DNA of 12,019 bases. It comes from Cymbomonas tetramitiformis. Its lineage: Eukaryota; Chlorophyta; Pyramimonadophyceae; Pyramimonadales; Pyramimonadaceae. The position numbers were made by a program, and so were the translations under genes. Under the pieces are notes generated by a model, which had not been told where the DNA came from, did not search any database, and saw nothing but the letters and a program-made list of their open reading frames with translations. This document shows positions 1 to 7,873 of this stretch, piece by piece (position 1 is the stretch's first letter; every line of letters starts with the position of its first letter). Location: assembly GCA_001247695.2 (NCBI GenBank), contig LGRX02015957.1, positions 1 through 12,019 of the forward strand. The letters run 5' to 3'.

Positions 1-1812
1 CCCTTCTGGTCGCGTGTCAGAGGAGCTGTCCTCACATCGCACCATACATATTCAGTGTGCCCAACACACATGCGCCCACGGTATGCCGCACCAACCCAAA
101 ACAACCACATACATCCTACAGGCCACACCCCCTTATGGTCGCGTGTCAGAGGAGCTGTCCTCACACCGCACCAAACATTTTCAAGGGGCCCAACCCACAT
201 GCGCCCACGGTCTGCCGCACCAACCCAAAACAACCACATACATCCTACAGGCCACACCCCCTTATGGTCGCGTGTCAGAGGAGCTGTCCTCACACCGCAC
301 CAAACATTTTCAAGGGGCCCAACCCACATGCGCCCACGGTCTGCCGCACCAACCCGAAACAACCGCATACATCCTACAGGGCACACCCCCTTATGGTCGC
401 GTGTCAGAGGAGCTGTCCTCACACCGCACCAAACATTTTCAAGGGGCCCAACCCACATGCGCCCACGGTCTGCCGCACCAACCCGAAACAACCGCATACA
501 TCCTACAGGGCACACCCCCTCGTTCCGGTCGCGTGTCGGAGGAGCTGTCCTCACACCGCACCATACATATTCAGTGTGCCCTACCCACTTACGCCCACGG
601 TCTGCCGCACCAACCCGAAACAACCGCATACATCCTACAGGGCACACCCCCTCGTTCCGGTCGCGTGTCGGAGGAGCTGTCCTCACACCGCACCATACAT
701 ATTCAGTGTGCCCTACCCACTTACGCCCACGGTCTGCCGCACCAACCCAAAAGGACCGCATACATCCTACAGGGCACACCCCCTCGTTCCGGTCGCGTGT
801 CGGAGGAGCTGTCCTCACACCGCACCATACATATTCAGTGTGCCCAACCCACATGTGCCCACGCGTGGTGTGCCACACCAACCGCAAACAACCACATACA
901 TAGTGTTGGCCACACCCCCTTCTTCTGGTCGCGTGTCAGAGGAGTTGTCCTCACACCGCACCATATATATTCAATGTGCCCTACCCACTTACGCCCACGG
1001 TCTGCCGCACCAACCCAAACAACCGCATACATCCTACAGGGCACACCCCCTCGTTCCGGTCGCGTGTCAGAGGAGCTTGTCCTCACACCGCACCATATAT
1101 ATTCAGTGTGCCCTACCCACATGCGCCCACGGTCTGCCGCACCGACCCAAAACAACCACATACAGCCCACAGGCCATATCCCCTTCTTATGGTCGCGTGT
1201 CAGAGGAGCTGTCCTCACACCGCACCAAACATTTTCAAGGGGCCCAACCCACATGCGCCCACGGTCTGCCGCACCAACCCCAAACAACCGCATACATCCT
1301 ACAGGGCACACCCCCTCGTTCCGGTCGCGTGTCGGAGGAGCTGTCCTCACACCGCACCATACATATTCAGTGTGCCCTACCCACTTACGCCCACGGTCTG
1401 CCGCACCAACCCGAAACAACCGCATACATCCTACAGGGCACACCCCCTCGTTCCGGTCGCGTGTCGGAGGAGCTGTCCTCACACCGCACCATACATATTC
1501 AGTGTGCCCAACCCACATGTGCCCACGCGTGGTGTGCCACACCAACCGCAAACAACCACATACATAGTGTTGGCCACACCCCCTTCTTCTGGTCGCGTGT
1601 CAGAGGAGTTGTCCTCACACCGCACCATATATATTCAGTGTGCCCTACCCACATGCGCCCACGGTCTGCCGCACCGACCCAAAACAACCACATACAGCCC
1701 ACAGGCCACATCCCCTTCTTCTGGTCGCGTGTCAGAGGAGCTGTCCTCACACCGCACCAAACATATTCAAGGGGCCCAACCCATATGCGCCCACGCTCGG
1801 TCCGCCACACCT
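1..1812. repeat. Satellite array, about 14 units of 129-136 bp
   Basis: Units begin at the shared GGTCGCGTGTC word, at 8, 137, 266, 395, 527, 659, 791, 927, 1058, 1191, 1323, 1455, 1591 and 1723; the array runs off the left edge of the window. Spacings are 129 (first three), then mostly 132, with 136, 131 and 133 in places. Unit classes differ in the middle (CATATTCAGTGTGCCC versus CATTTTCAAGGGGCCC) and at the end (CCTTATGG, CTCGTTCCGG, CTTCTTCTGG). Two units (791 and 1455) share a variant with ACGCGTGGTGTGCC and length 136. The plus strand is strongly C/A-rich. The last unit decays from about 1790. Most spacings are multiples of three and stop codons are rare, so several forward frames stay open for 280-600 codons. 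I see no start context, splice sites or frame preference that would make it a protein gene. Confidence 0.93.
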
Positions 1813-1925
1813 TTGCATCGATCGTTTCTCCCCGTGAAACGGACATATACTCGACACATAAATGGATAGATGTATAGATATGTTTTACTATCACCCCATA
1901 CCAAACCACTACATATCTACAAGTG

Positions 1926-2118
1926 GAGCCACGGGTCCGGGGGCGCGCCTCGAGCCTTGAATCACAAGGACACGGGCACGCCACTCCTAACCCACCGGCT
2001 GGAATCCACTTCCACCCCAAACGAAAATGACATGCTACAATTAGCCACGGGTACAGGGGGGCGCGCCTCAAGCCTTGAATCAGGACTCGCGCACGCCGCT
2101 CCCGACCCACCGGCACCT
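1926..2118. repeat. Two diverged copies of a GC-rich block
   Basis: A segment of about 75 bp starting at AGCCACGGGT (about 1927) recurs at 2043, an offset of about 116 bp. Shared landmarks in order are AGCCACGGGT, a G-run followed by CGCGCCTC, AGCCTTGAATCA, CACGCC and CCCACCGGC. Identity is clear but imperfect, so this is an older duplication than the flanking satellite. No gene is visible in 1813-2225. Confidence 0.75.
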
Positions 2119-2127
2119 TGTCCCTAC

Positions 2128-2206
2128 GGTTGTAAACAACTTATAACAATTTATAACAACTTATAACACCGTGGCCAACAAGTAACAATTTATAACACCG
2201 GTCACC
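2128..2206. repeat. AT-rich ACAACTTATA short repeats
   Basis: The words AACAACTTAT, AACAATTTAT and AACACCG recur in a near-tandem 11-bp rhythm. The whole motif returns after GTGGCCAACAAG at about 2176-2200. This is an AT-rich island next to GC-rich blocks. No coding function is evident. Confidence 0.6.
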
Positions 2207-2550
2207 ACGGCGCGGACATTGAAGCTTGCAAATGATGCACGACCACTATGGGCATCGCAACTTTGCCCCTACTAAGCTACAAGCTACGGTTTTTTGCCCT
2301 CCCGGCAGGCGCGAGGGGGCTGCTCGGGCGCCAGATACTTGTTCACTGGCGGTTGACAGGGAGCTCGGGGCCTCCCCCGCTGAGAGGCTCGGCATCCCTC
2401 CGCACAGTCCACTGCTGGAGCTCCGCCTTTGCTTGAATCTTGTAAGAGTCTTGTACCTACTATGGGCATCCAACCAAGATGTTAGAACTCAAAGACTAAA
2501 GAAATGGAAAGGTCAAGGAGAGGGAAAAAAACAATAGAAGCATACCTTTA
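2207..2550. other. Unassigned spacer
   Basis: The stretch has a GC-rich centre (about 2295-2430) and an A/G-rich right end. CTATGGGCATC occurs twice, near 2247 and 2461. Short open frames exist on both strands, but none shows a recognisable motif, and overlapping frames of similar length suggest chance. A run of seven A at 2525-2531 is the possible minus-strand terminator for the first tRNA-like unit. Confidence 0.4.
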
Positions 2551-2554
2551 GTGT

Positions 2555-2622
2555 GTGGCATCTCGGATTTTTACCGAGATCTCCAAACCGCAGGTTTGGC
2601 GCTCTGTTTGAGCTAATGCCAC
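2555..2622 (-). ncRNA. tRNA-like cloverleaf, copy 1
   Basis: The minus strand folds as follows: acceptor GTGGCAT/ATGCCAC (7 bp), TA at positions 8-9, D-stem GCTC/GAGC with loop AAACA, single G, anticodon arm CCAAA/TTTGG (5 bp) with loop CCTGCGG, variable AGAT, T-stem CTCGG/CCGAG with loop TAAAAAT. Total 68 nt. The D-loop lacks the GG pair, position 33 is C rather than T, and the T-loop lacks TTC, so this is tRNA-derived or tRNA-like rather than a normal tRNA. A minus-strand run of seven T (plus 2525-2531) lies 23 nt downstream. Confidence 0.6.
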
Positions 2623-2885
2623 GAACGATTTGCATGCTGAAAAAAACTGTCGCCCCCAAAAACATAGGGTTGCCAAGAGTGCCTCCATCTTTTCGAAAAA
2701 ATACTCAAACCAAACGAACTAGGGGTAATCATGTGGTGGTTTTCCGCGAGGAGAACGCTCGTGAAGTCCAATTAGTTGTCAGAATAGCGCTTTTCCCGCT
2801 ATGGAAGGGCCTGAAAACCTGCGAATCAATTTCAAAAAGGAGAGGGTTAGTAAGTACAACGCGTGAAAAAACAAGCTTCTATTGT

Positions 2886-2953
2886 GTGGCATCTCGGGTT
2901 TCAACCGAGATCTTCAAACCGCAGGTTTGACGCTCTGTTTGAGCTAATGCCAC
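2886..2953 (-). ncRNA. tRNA-like cloverleaf, copy 2
   Basis: The layout is the same as copy 1, but the anticodon stem is TCAAA/TTTGA and the T-loop is TTGAAAC. GGTTGAAACCC differs from a Pol III B-box consensus (GGTTCRANNCC) at one position, and TAGCTCAAACAG resembles an A box. Six T on the minus strand (plus 2866-2871) lie 14 nt past the 3' end. The loop triplet at the anticodon position is TGC, but acceptor pair 3-70 is G-C, not the G-U expected for alanine. Confidence 0.62.
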
Positions 2954-3216
2954 GAACGATTTGCATGCTGAAAAAAACTGTCGCCCCCAAAAACATAGGG
3001 TTGCCAAGAGTGCCTCCATCTTTTCGAAAAAATACTCAAACCAAACGAACTAGGGGTAATCATGTGGTGGTTTTCCGCGAGGAGAACGCTCGTGAAGTCC
3101 AATTAGTTGTCAAAATAGCGCTTTTCCCGCTATGGAAGGGCCTGAAAACCTGCGAATCAATTTCAAAAAGGAGAGGGTTAGTAAGTACAACGCGTGAAAA
3201 AACAAGCTTCTATTGT

Positions 3217-3284
3217 GTGGCATCTCGGGTTTCAACCGAGATCTTCAAACCGCAGGTTTGACGCTCTGTTTGAGCTAATGCCAC
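3217..3284 (-). ncRNA. tRNA-like cloverleaf, copy 3
   Basis: Identical to copy 2 in all stems and loops, with six T on the minus strand at plus 3197-3202. Confidence 0.62.
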
Positions 3285-3544
3285 GAACGATTTGCATGCT
3301 GAAAAAAACTGTCGCCCCCAAAAAGATAGGGTTGCCAAGAGTGCCTCCATCTTTTCGAAAAAATACTCAAACCAAACGAACTAGGGGTAATCATGTGGTG
3401 GTTTTCCGCGAGGAGAACGCTCGTGAAGTCCAATTAGTTGTCAAAATAGCGCTTTTCCCGCTATGGAAGGGCCTGAAAACCTGCGAATCAATTTCAAAAA
3501 GGAGAGGGTAAGTCAATGAGTGTAAGGAAACACTCTTCTATTGT

Positions 3545-3612
3545 GTGGCATCTCGGGTTTTCACCGAGATCTCCAAACCGCAGGTTTGGCGCTCTGTTTG
3601 AGCTAATGCCAC
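3545..3612 (-). ncRNA. tRNA-like cloverleaf, copy 4, edge unit
   Basis: All four stems are intact. The anticodon stem is CCAAA/TTTGG as in copy 1 and the T-loop is TGAAAAC. The DNA to its left (3511-3540) differs from the other units and has no oligo-T terminator on the minus strand, only TTT. The rest of the 331-bp unit is missing to its right. Confidence 0.55.
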
Positions 3613-3650
3613 GAACGAATTGCAAGTCGCCAAAAACATAGGGTTGCCAA

Positions 3651-4100
3651 GTGTTCGAGCGTAAATCTCTTCAAGAACGGCCCAGTGAGGTTGACCAAGT
3701 CAAATTTTGAACTTGCAACTTCTCAACTCGAACTGTGTCACGCCCGCAAATTTGAAGTATTTCATAATCGATATGGATATAAATGTTGAACCGCATCATA
3801 GGCCACGATCGATGACATGACATCACCCGTCTGCGTGACTGCGTCCATCGCACGAACACCCATCGCACGGTTTATTATACGCTTATACCACCACCGATCA
3901 GTGATCCGCTGATGTGTATAATTACTCATCGTCGACTGCCAGACAAATCTTTGGCCTTTTACAAACCCAGCCTCTCCGAGTCATATCTCCTGGCATCACG
4001 CCAGTCATTCTGGGGCTCTCGCGTGAACCCTGGGGCCTCCTGAAGCGGGCTGAGTGACATTCCTATGTCATCGGGTATATAATTCTACCGATTTATACCG
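3651..4100. other. Unassigned spacer upstream of the transposase-like gene
   Basis: I see no gene here. CCATCGCACG occurs twice (about 3846 and 3861). TATATAAT at 4075-4082 is the only promoter-like word and lies about 100 bp upstream of the open frame at 4174. Confidence 0.4.
4075..4082 (+). promoter_or_regulatory. Possible TATA box for the transposase-like gene
   Basis: TATATAAT lies upstream of the decamer repeat and the open frame. No ATG begins the frame near 4174, so the region could equally be intronic. The assignment is weak. Confidence 0.22.
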
Positions 4101-4160
4101 ACTTAAGCAAACTTAAGCAAACTTAAGAAAACTTAAGAAAACTTAAGCAAACTTAAGCAA
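4101..4160. repeat. Six decamers of ACTTAAGCAA / ACTTAAGAAA
   Basis: There are six exact 10-bp units in a row: two with GCAA, two with GAAA, two with GCAA. Each carries the palindrome CTTAAG, so the palindromes are spaced about one helical turn apart. The array ends 14 bp before the CTAG at which a coding frame opens. Confidence 0.95.
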
Positions 4161-4173
4161 AAACCTTGTTCTA

Positions 4174-5789
4174 GTGGTTTATGCCTGGGACCCGTCGGTG
4201 CTATTAACCCAGGAGGACCACGAGGAACTAGTCAAGCTAACCCAGGAGGGCGCTGATCCCATGCGGACCGGGCGCTACGGTAAGGGTCCCCTGGAGGCCC
4301 TGGAATATTTCACCGCCATGTCGGCATACGTGCTGCCTTTCATGCACGCTGTATGACCTTCGGTGTCGTGAAGAGTACTGTGAAGATGTTCCGTCACAAG
4401 GTGCCCAACTGCGATGCCACGTGCTACTTCAACGCCGCGCAGCTAAAGCAGCTACAGAAGAACGGCAAAGGGCTGTGTGCCCCGCACGACATGCACCGTG
4501 AGTACCAGGACGTGGTGCAATATGCAGGTAGGTGTGCTGGCAGGCATGATTGCAGGAAAGCTGTTCTTCCCATGCATGCGAGATCTACGTGCATTGTGTG
4601 CATGGGCCGGCCCGTTGTATGGGTCGACCATTGATTGAACGGTGCATGCATGCTGATGTCGCCCGGAACGCTTGGTTTGTTTGCAGGGAACTACACTATG
4701 GAGGACTGGCTCAACTTCATTTTGATATTCAGCCCGCTGGTATTCATGGACGTCCTGGAGAGTCTCAACCGAGAGTTGGACAGGGCTTGGTGGAAGCTGA
4801 GGGAGGCTGTGATATATTTCATCCGGCAGGTGTGCGCCGGCACAATCGAAGACCGCGCAGAGGCTCGCGCACAAGCGGAGCTGCGTATGAGGGAGTTCGC
4901 TGTCATTATTGAGAACGAGTGCCCTATGAACATGCTGACGCTGAATCTACGCCTAGCCGTGGTACACTTGTGCAAGCAAGAGGAGAAGGTAGGCGTTGTC
5001 AGCTCCAACATCGAGCTATGGGTGGAGCGCCTGTTGGGGGAGGCGAAGGGGGTGGTGCCGGAGCCGGTGGGGGGGAAGGCCATCGATTCATGCATCGGTA
5101 ACGCCTACTTGCTGAAAGACCGTGTAGATGACATGGCCCACTTGTACCCCGGGATCCGGTTCCTTCCAGACTATGTCGCGCACTCGGTGAAAGAGGACGG
5201 CCCGGGTTTCCGCGATGACCCGGGGCTCGCGTGTCACTTCATGGATGTCGGTCATCACATCATCCGCGGTGGCGTGGCTGTATCCGTGCTAAGCGCCGAT
5301 GCGGAAGGAAGGCTGCTGCCGGGCTTGGCGGCTTCCTTGCGTGCCATGCACGGTGAGCGATACGAGATAGAACGGGACGCCTTGGACGTCCTATGTTTTC
5401 CACGAATGCGGCACGGCGACGAGGACTTCACATCCACGATGTACACCAGGGCAGTAACCAGAATCTCCTACAACGTAGCCTTAGCATCCTCTGAAGCCGA
5501 TGCATTTGAATACGGCCGCGTGGAAGCTTACTATCTGATCTGGGACCCGGCCACACATTGCGCTGTGTGCCGTCTAGCCATGGTGACGGCATACCCGACT
5601 ATCAAAAACGCGCGCATGAACAGCCGTGCCGTCTTTGTCTTGAACGAGGATGCCAAACATACCCTGCTGATGCCGGCGTCACGCCTTGAGACCAAGTGTA
5701 TCTGCCACCGTCCTCCGGGATTTAAAATACCCCTCCACGCCATCTACCTTTGGCCAGGAATGAAATCTGCACGATGCTCAAGACCTTAG
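4174..5789 (+). CDS. En/Spm (tnp2/KDZ-type) transposase-like protein, C-terminal part
   Basis: The gene is tentatively a truncated DDE transposase of the En/Spm (CACTA) group. A clear intron lies at 4528-4686 (GTAGGT to TTTGCAG, phase 1) and joins QYAG to NYTMEDWL. The second exon runs to TAG at 5787-5789. Visible parts: a helical block with WLNFIL and LDRAWWKLREAV (about 4700-4830); then NMLTLNLRLAVVHL, KVGVVSSNIELWVERLLGEAK (about 4925-5045), which matches the pattern of the DUF4218-like region following tnp2 (N-x-H, G-x-(S/W), ER-x-x-G-x-x-K) with its usual His residues replaced; and a C-terminal YGRVEAYYLI ... HTLLMPASRLETKCI block as in tnp2 C-termini. The catalytic DDE region is absent. 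The 5' part (4174-4350) is in another frame, ending at a TGA at 4354-4356, and its start is unclear: a frameshift or a very short intron (4351-4385) could join LPFMHA to MFRHKV. The frame could open after the splice-like TTCTAG at 4173. The family call is by pattern and is moderate; it could be a domesticated relative. Confidence 0.5.
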
Positions 5790-6029
5790 CAACGGCAAGC
5801 TAGAAACCAGCAGCATGCGTCCTTCCTTCCTTTCTCCTTATTGCTTCTAGTGTGACCTTACTTGCAAAGCCCAGGACGGGGCCGGGACTTGCCAAGCCAC
5901 ATACTTACCTACCTAGCATATCTGGTAACAGTTATGTAACATTCCATTCCTGATTGCCACGTGCACTAATCTTGCACACGTGTCCGTATCACAGTGCATC
6001 CTGCCTGCCACATGTCCAACCGTGGTCAT
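5790..6029. other. 3' flank of the transposase-like gene
   Basis: A pyrimidine-rich run (CCTTCCTTCC, about 5820) is followed by an imperfect inverted repeat of CACGTGCA with TGCACACGTG (about 5958-5982). No gene is visible. Confidence 0.4.
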
Positions 6030-6366
6030 ACCGTGGTAAATTTACCGGTCATATGTGGTAATTTTACCATTGGGGGTCAATTTACCGGTCATATGTGGTA
6101 ATTTTACCATTGGGGGTCAATTTACCGGTCGTAGGGGGGTACCATGGTAAATTATATACAGCAATGGTAAACAATAATATATAATTACCGCGCTATAAGT
6201 AAATGTGGTAAAATCGTGTTAGAAAAGTGCCACGTTACCAATAGGAAATTACCCACGGGATTTATATCGCCACTATTAGTGTAATGGTGGTAAAACACCG
6301 ATTTACCACAATTTACCACCAGTTTACCACATTTTACCACCATTTTACCACGTTTATTTCTCAGTG
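6030..6366. repeat. Dense TTTACC/GGTAAA motif array, possible transposon subterminal region
   Basis: About 13 copies of TTACC and 7 of GGTAA fall within about 335 bp. Three starts of a 40-bp tandem unit lie at 6041, 6081 and 6121 (TTTACCGGTC...). At the right, five TTTACCAC copies occur every 10-12 bp (6302-6352). Read on the minus strand, the right limit gives CACTGAGAAATAAACGTGG followed by the motif array, like a CACTR terminus with subterminal repeats. The matching left terminus was not found, so element limits are unproven. Confidence 0.55.
6041..6132. repeat. 40-bp tandem repeat, 2.3 copies
   Basis: TTTACCGGTCATATGTGG followed by TAATTTTACCATTGGGGG repeats exactly at 6041 and 6081. A third copy starts at 6121 and diverges after TTTACCGGTC. 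Confidence 0.9.
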
Positions 6367-7162
6367 TGGGAGTAGCTGGCGTGGTCGCATGTCGAGCTGC
6401 GGCATCGTCGAAAATTGTAACTAGTGAGCGGCGTGCGGCCGCGGTGTGAGATCTCGTAGACGTACCCATAGTGAAATGACTGCAGAGACAGGGTGAGGTG
6501 GAAAAATGCGAGGTGAGGCTAACGGCGTGGGCGACGGCTAGCGAGCTGCGGCGGGTCGTCGAGGATAATCAGGGAAACAGCAAATTTCACGCGGTCGTGT
6601 GGGACGAAAAGATTCGATCAATGTTGGACGGTGTACTAGAGACCAGAAACAACAAAATCCAGCCCAACGATGCTGCACGGAAAATAAGCCGTCGTGAGCG
6701 CTACCCAATCATGTCCAATCAACCGCGCGTCCGTAACCGAGCCATACCGCCCGTACCGAAAACCTCCTAACGCGGGTTCCTCACCCCATCTCAAGCGTCG
6801 GTGTTTAGCCAATCATGGCCAAAATCGCAGTGTAAAATTAAGCGTGCGTGGTACCAAACCTGCTGAATATATCAGCTTGACTGTATATTCGGAGTGAGTG
6901 GTAATCAGAATAGATAAACGGAATACCGAGTCTTCCCGTTATATGTTCGGGGTCTAGGGTTCCGGGACCGGTGACAATCATACACCCTAACGATAGGAAT
7001 GACAGTCGGGGCGTCACTTCCAGCAACTTTTGACGACTGGTGAACTCGTTGATCTGAACGGCAAGAAGGCGATTTGAGGCAATCACAGAAGCTCACAGTC
7101 CTCAGATATGGTGTGCGATTATATCGGCTTGTCAGTCAGTTACACTACAAATACAGTCTTAA
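6367..7162. other. Unassigned region between transposon flank and COX10 upstream DNA
   Basis: The only coding-like segment is at 6498-6770, described separately. From 6775 to 7160 I see no gene, RNA or repeat. Confidence 0.35.
6498..6770 (+). CDS. Unrecognised open frame, possible exon
   Basis: About 90 codons with coding-like composition in the first two thirds (WATASELRRVVEDNQ, FHAVVWDEKIRSMLDGVLE), charged and probably helical, turning basic at the end. There is no ATG at the start; TGACTGCAG at 6479-6485 could be a splice acceptor, which would make it an internal exon or a gene fragment. I do not recognise a family. A chance frame is possible. Confidence 0.25.
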   Translation: MEKCEVRLTAWATASELRRVVEDNQGNSKFHAVVWDEKIRSMLDGVLETRNNKIQPNDAARKISRRERYPIMSNQPRVRNRAIPPVPKTS

Positions 7163-7348
7163 AATTGGAGACAAATTGCCGTATCCCGTGCCGAAGGGGT
7201 TGCGGCTGCTGACCACATGACGCCCGCAGCCTTCGCCTCCGCCGTGCATGCCAACGAGGACTTCGACTTTCCTGCCCTACTTGAACCCAAGTGGTGGCAG
7301 CCATCTTTGATTGGCTCTGCTACGGCTTCGAGCCTCCAATTTCAGTAG
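7163..7348 (+). pseudogene. Small coding-like fragment ending in TAG, unidentified
   Basis: A frame without stops runs from 7163 to TAG at 7346-7348. Its first ATG is at 7217. From about 7190 third codon positions are mostly G or C (GAC, CAC, ACG, CCC, GCC, TTC), as in the COX10 exons and unlike the surrounding AT-richer DNA. Residues include HANEDFDFPALLEPKWWQPS. It may be the last exon or a relic of a lost gene. No family was recognised. Confidence 0.3.
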
Positions 7349-7590
7349 AGATGCTCTGACCACCTGTGCCACCCTCTAGCCTTTAGCTGTTGCAATGTTG
7401 GGGTTTGTAACATTTATGGGGTCCATAACTCCGAGCGTCTTCGATCACCTGTAACGTCGACCCTCGCGTGTCGCAGGCCGCGTAGCGGCCGCGCTCGGAG
7501 AAACTCTGGGGAACAAGAGTAACATGTCGCCTGTCGGTTTCAGCGCGAATCGCCTCACTAAATTCGAATCCTCGAAGGTCACTCTCCCAT
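7349..7590. other. Spacer upstream of COX10
   Basis: No gene is supported. Open frames on the minus strand here overlap the COX10 promoter and first exon and look like shadows. Confidence 0.35.
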
Positions 7591-7620
7591 GGGGGGGGGG
7601 GGGGGGAAGGGGGGTATAAA
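7591..7620 (+). promoter_or_regulatory. Poly-G tract plus TATA box, probable COX10 promoter
   Basis: Sixteen G (7591-7606), AA, six G (7609-7614), then TATAAA (7615-7620). This is 254 bp before the COX10 ATG, which allows a 5' UTR of roughly 220 nt. The G tracts could form a quadruplex. The promoter role is inferred from the TATA word and the position only. Confidence 0.4.
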
Positions 7621-7873
7621 GGGTCGGAACAAACGAGACAGACGAGCCGTACAGGCGGGCTCGGGAGGACTGTCGCAGGACTGCCAAGTTTTAGTTCGTT
7701 TCTTGTCGAAGGTGAGCACAAGGGTGGTAAAGTCTTGAGAGTAAAGGGGGCGACATCACATGGAATGTGCTCACCATGTGGATTTTTCACACTCATAGAA
7801 GCGTAATGAGATAGTTGGATTTGCATTGCGAGGAAAGGAACGCTACCAAAGAAAAACGTGTAACCTATCGGGC

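Larger units (their letters stand above)
2551..3650. repeat. 331-bp tandem repeat, three full units plus a partial fourth
   Basis: Anchoring on TGGCATCTCGG, units start at 2556, 2887, 3218 and 3546 (spacings 331, 331, 328). Units 1-3 are nearly identical outside the head; the few differences include a G/A change in GTCAGAATAG versus GTCAAAATAG and one C to G near 3325. Unit 4 keeps only about the first 105 bp and lacks about 20 bp after the cloverleaf (around 3622). Each full unit has a 68-nt cloverleaf head, a TTTTCGAAAA palindrome and an ATAGCG/CGCTAT hairpin with a 7-nt loop (2784-2802, 3115-3133, 3446-3464). Plus-strand frames of 105-132 codons repeat because the DNA repeats. The period is not a multiple of three, and each frame ends inside the next unit, so they are unlikely to be proteins. 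Confidence 0.93.

Noticed and set aside
14..1877. Proteins of 517 and 606 residues from the satellite
   Set aside because: Several overlapping frames are equally open, unit lengths of 131, 133 and 136 shift frame without selection against it, and no known domain appears.
2555..2622. A functional tRNA-Ala(TGC)
   Set aside because: The D-loop lacks GG, position 33 is C, the T-loop is aberrant, and the 3-70 pair is G-C rather than G-U.
2553..3511. Plus-strand proteins of 105-132 residues in the 331-bp repeat
   Set aside because: They repeat only because the DNA repeats, end inside the next unit, and have no recognisable domain.
6271..6281. CACTATTAGTG as paired CACTA termini
   Set aside because: The two ends are only one base apart; this is a chance palindrome without an element between them.
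7143..7150. CACTACAA as the 5' end of a CACTA transposon
   Set aside because: No matching TTGTAGTG end or subterminal motifs were found downstream.
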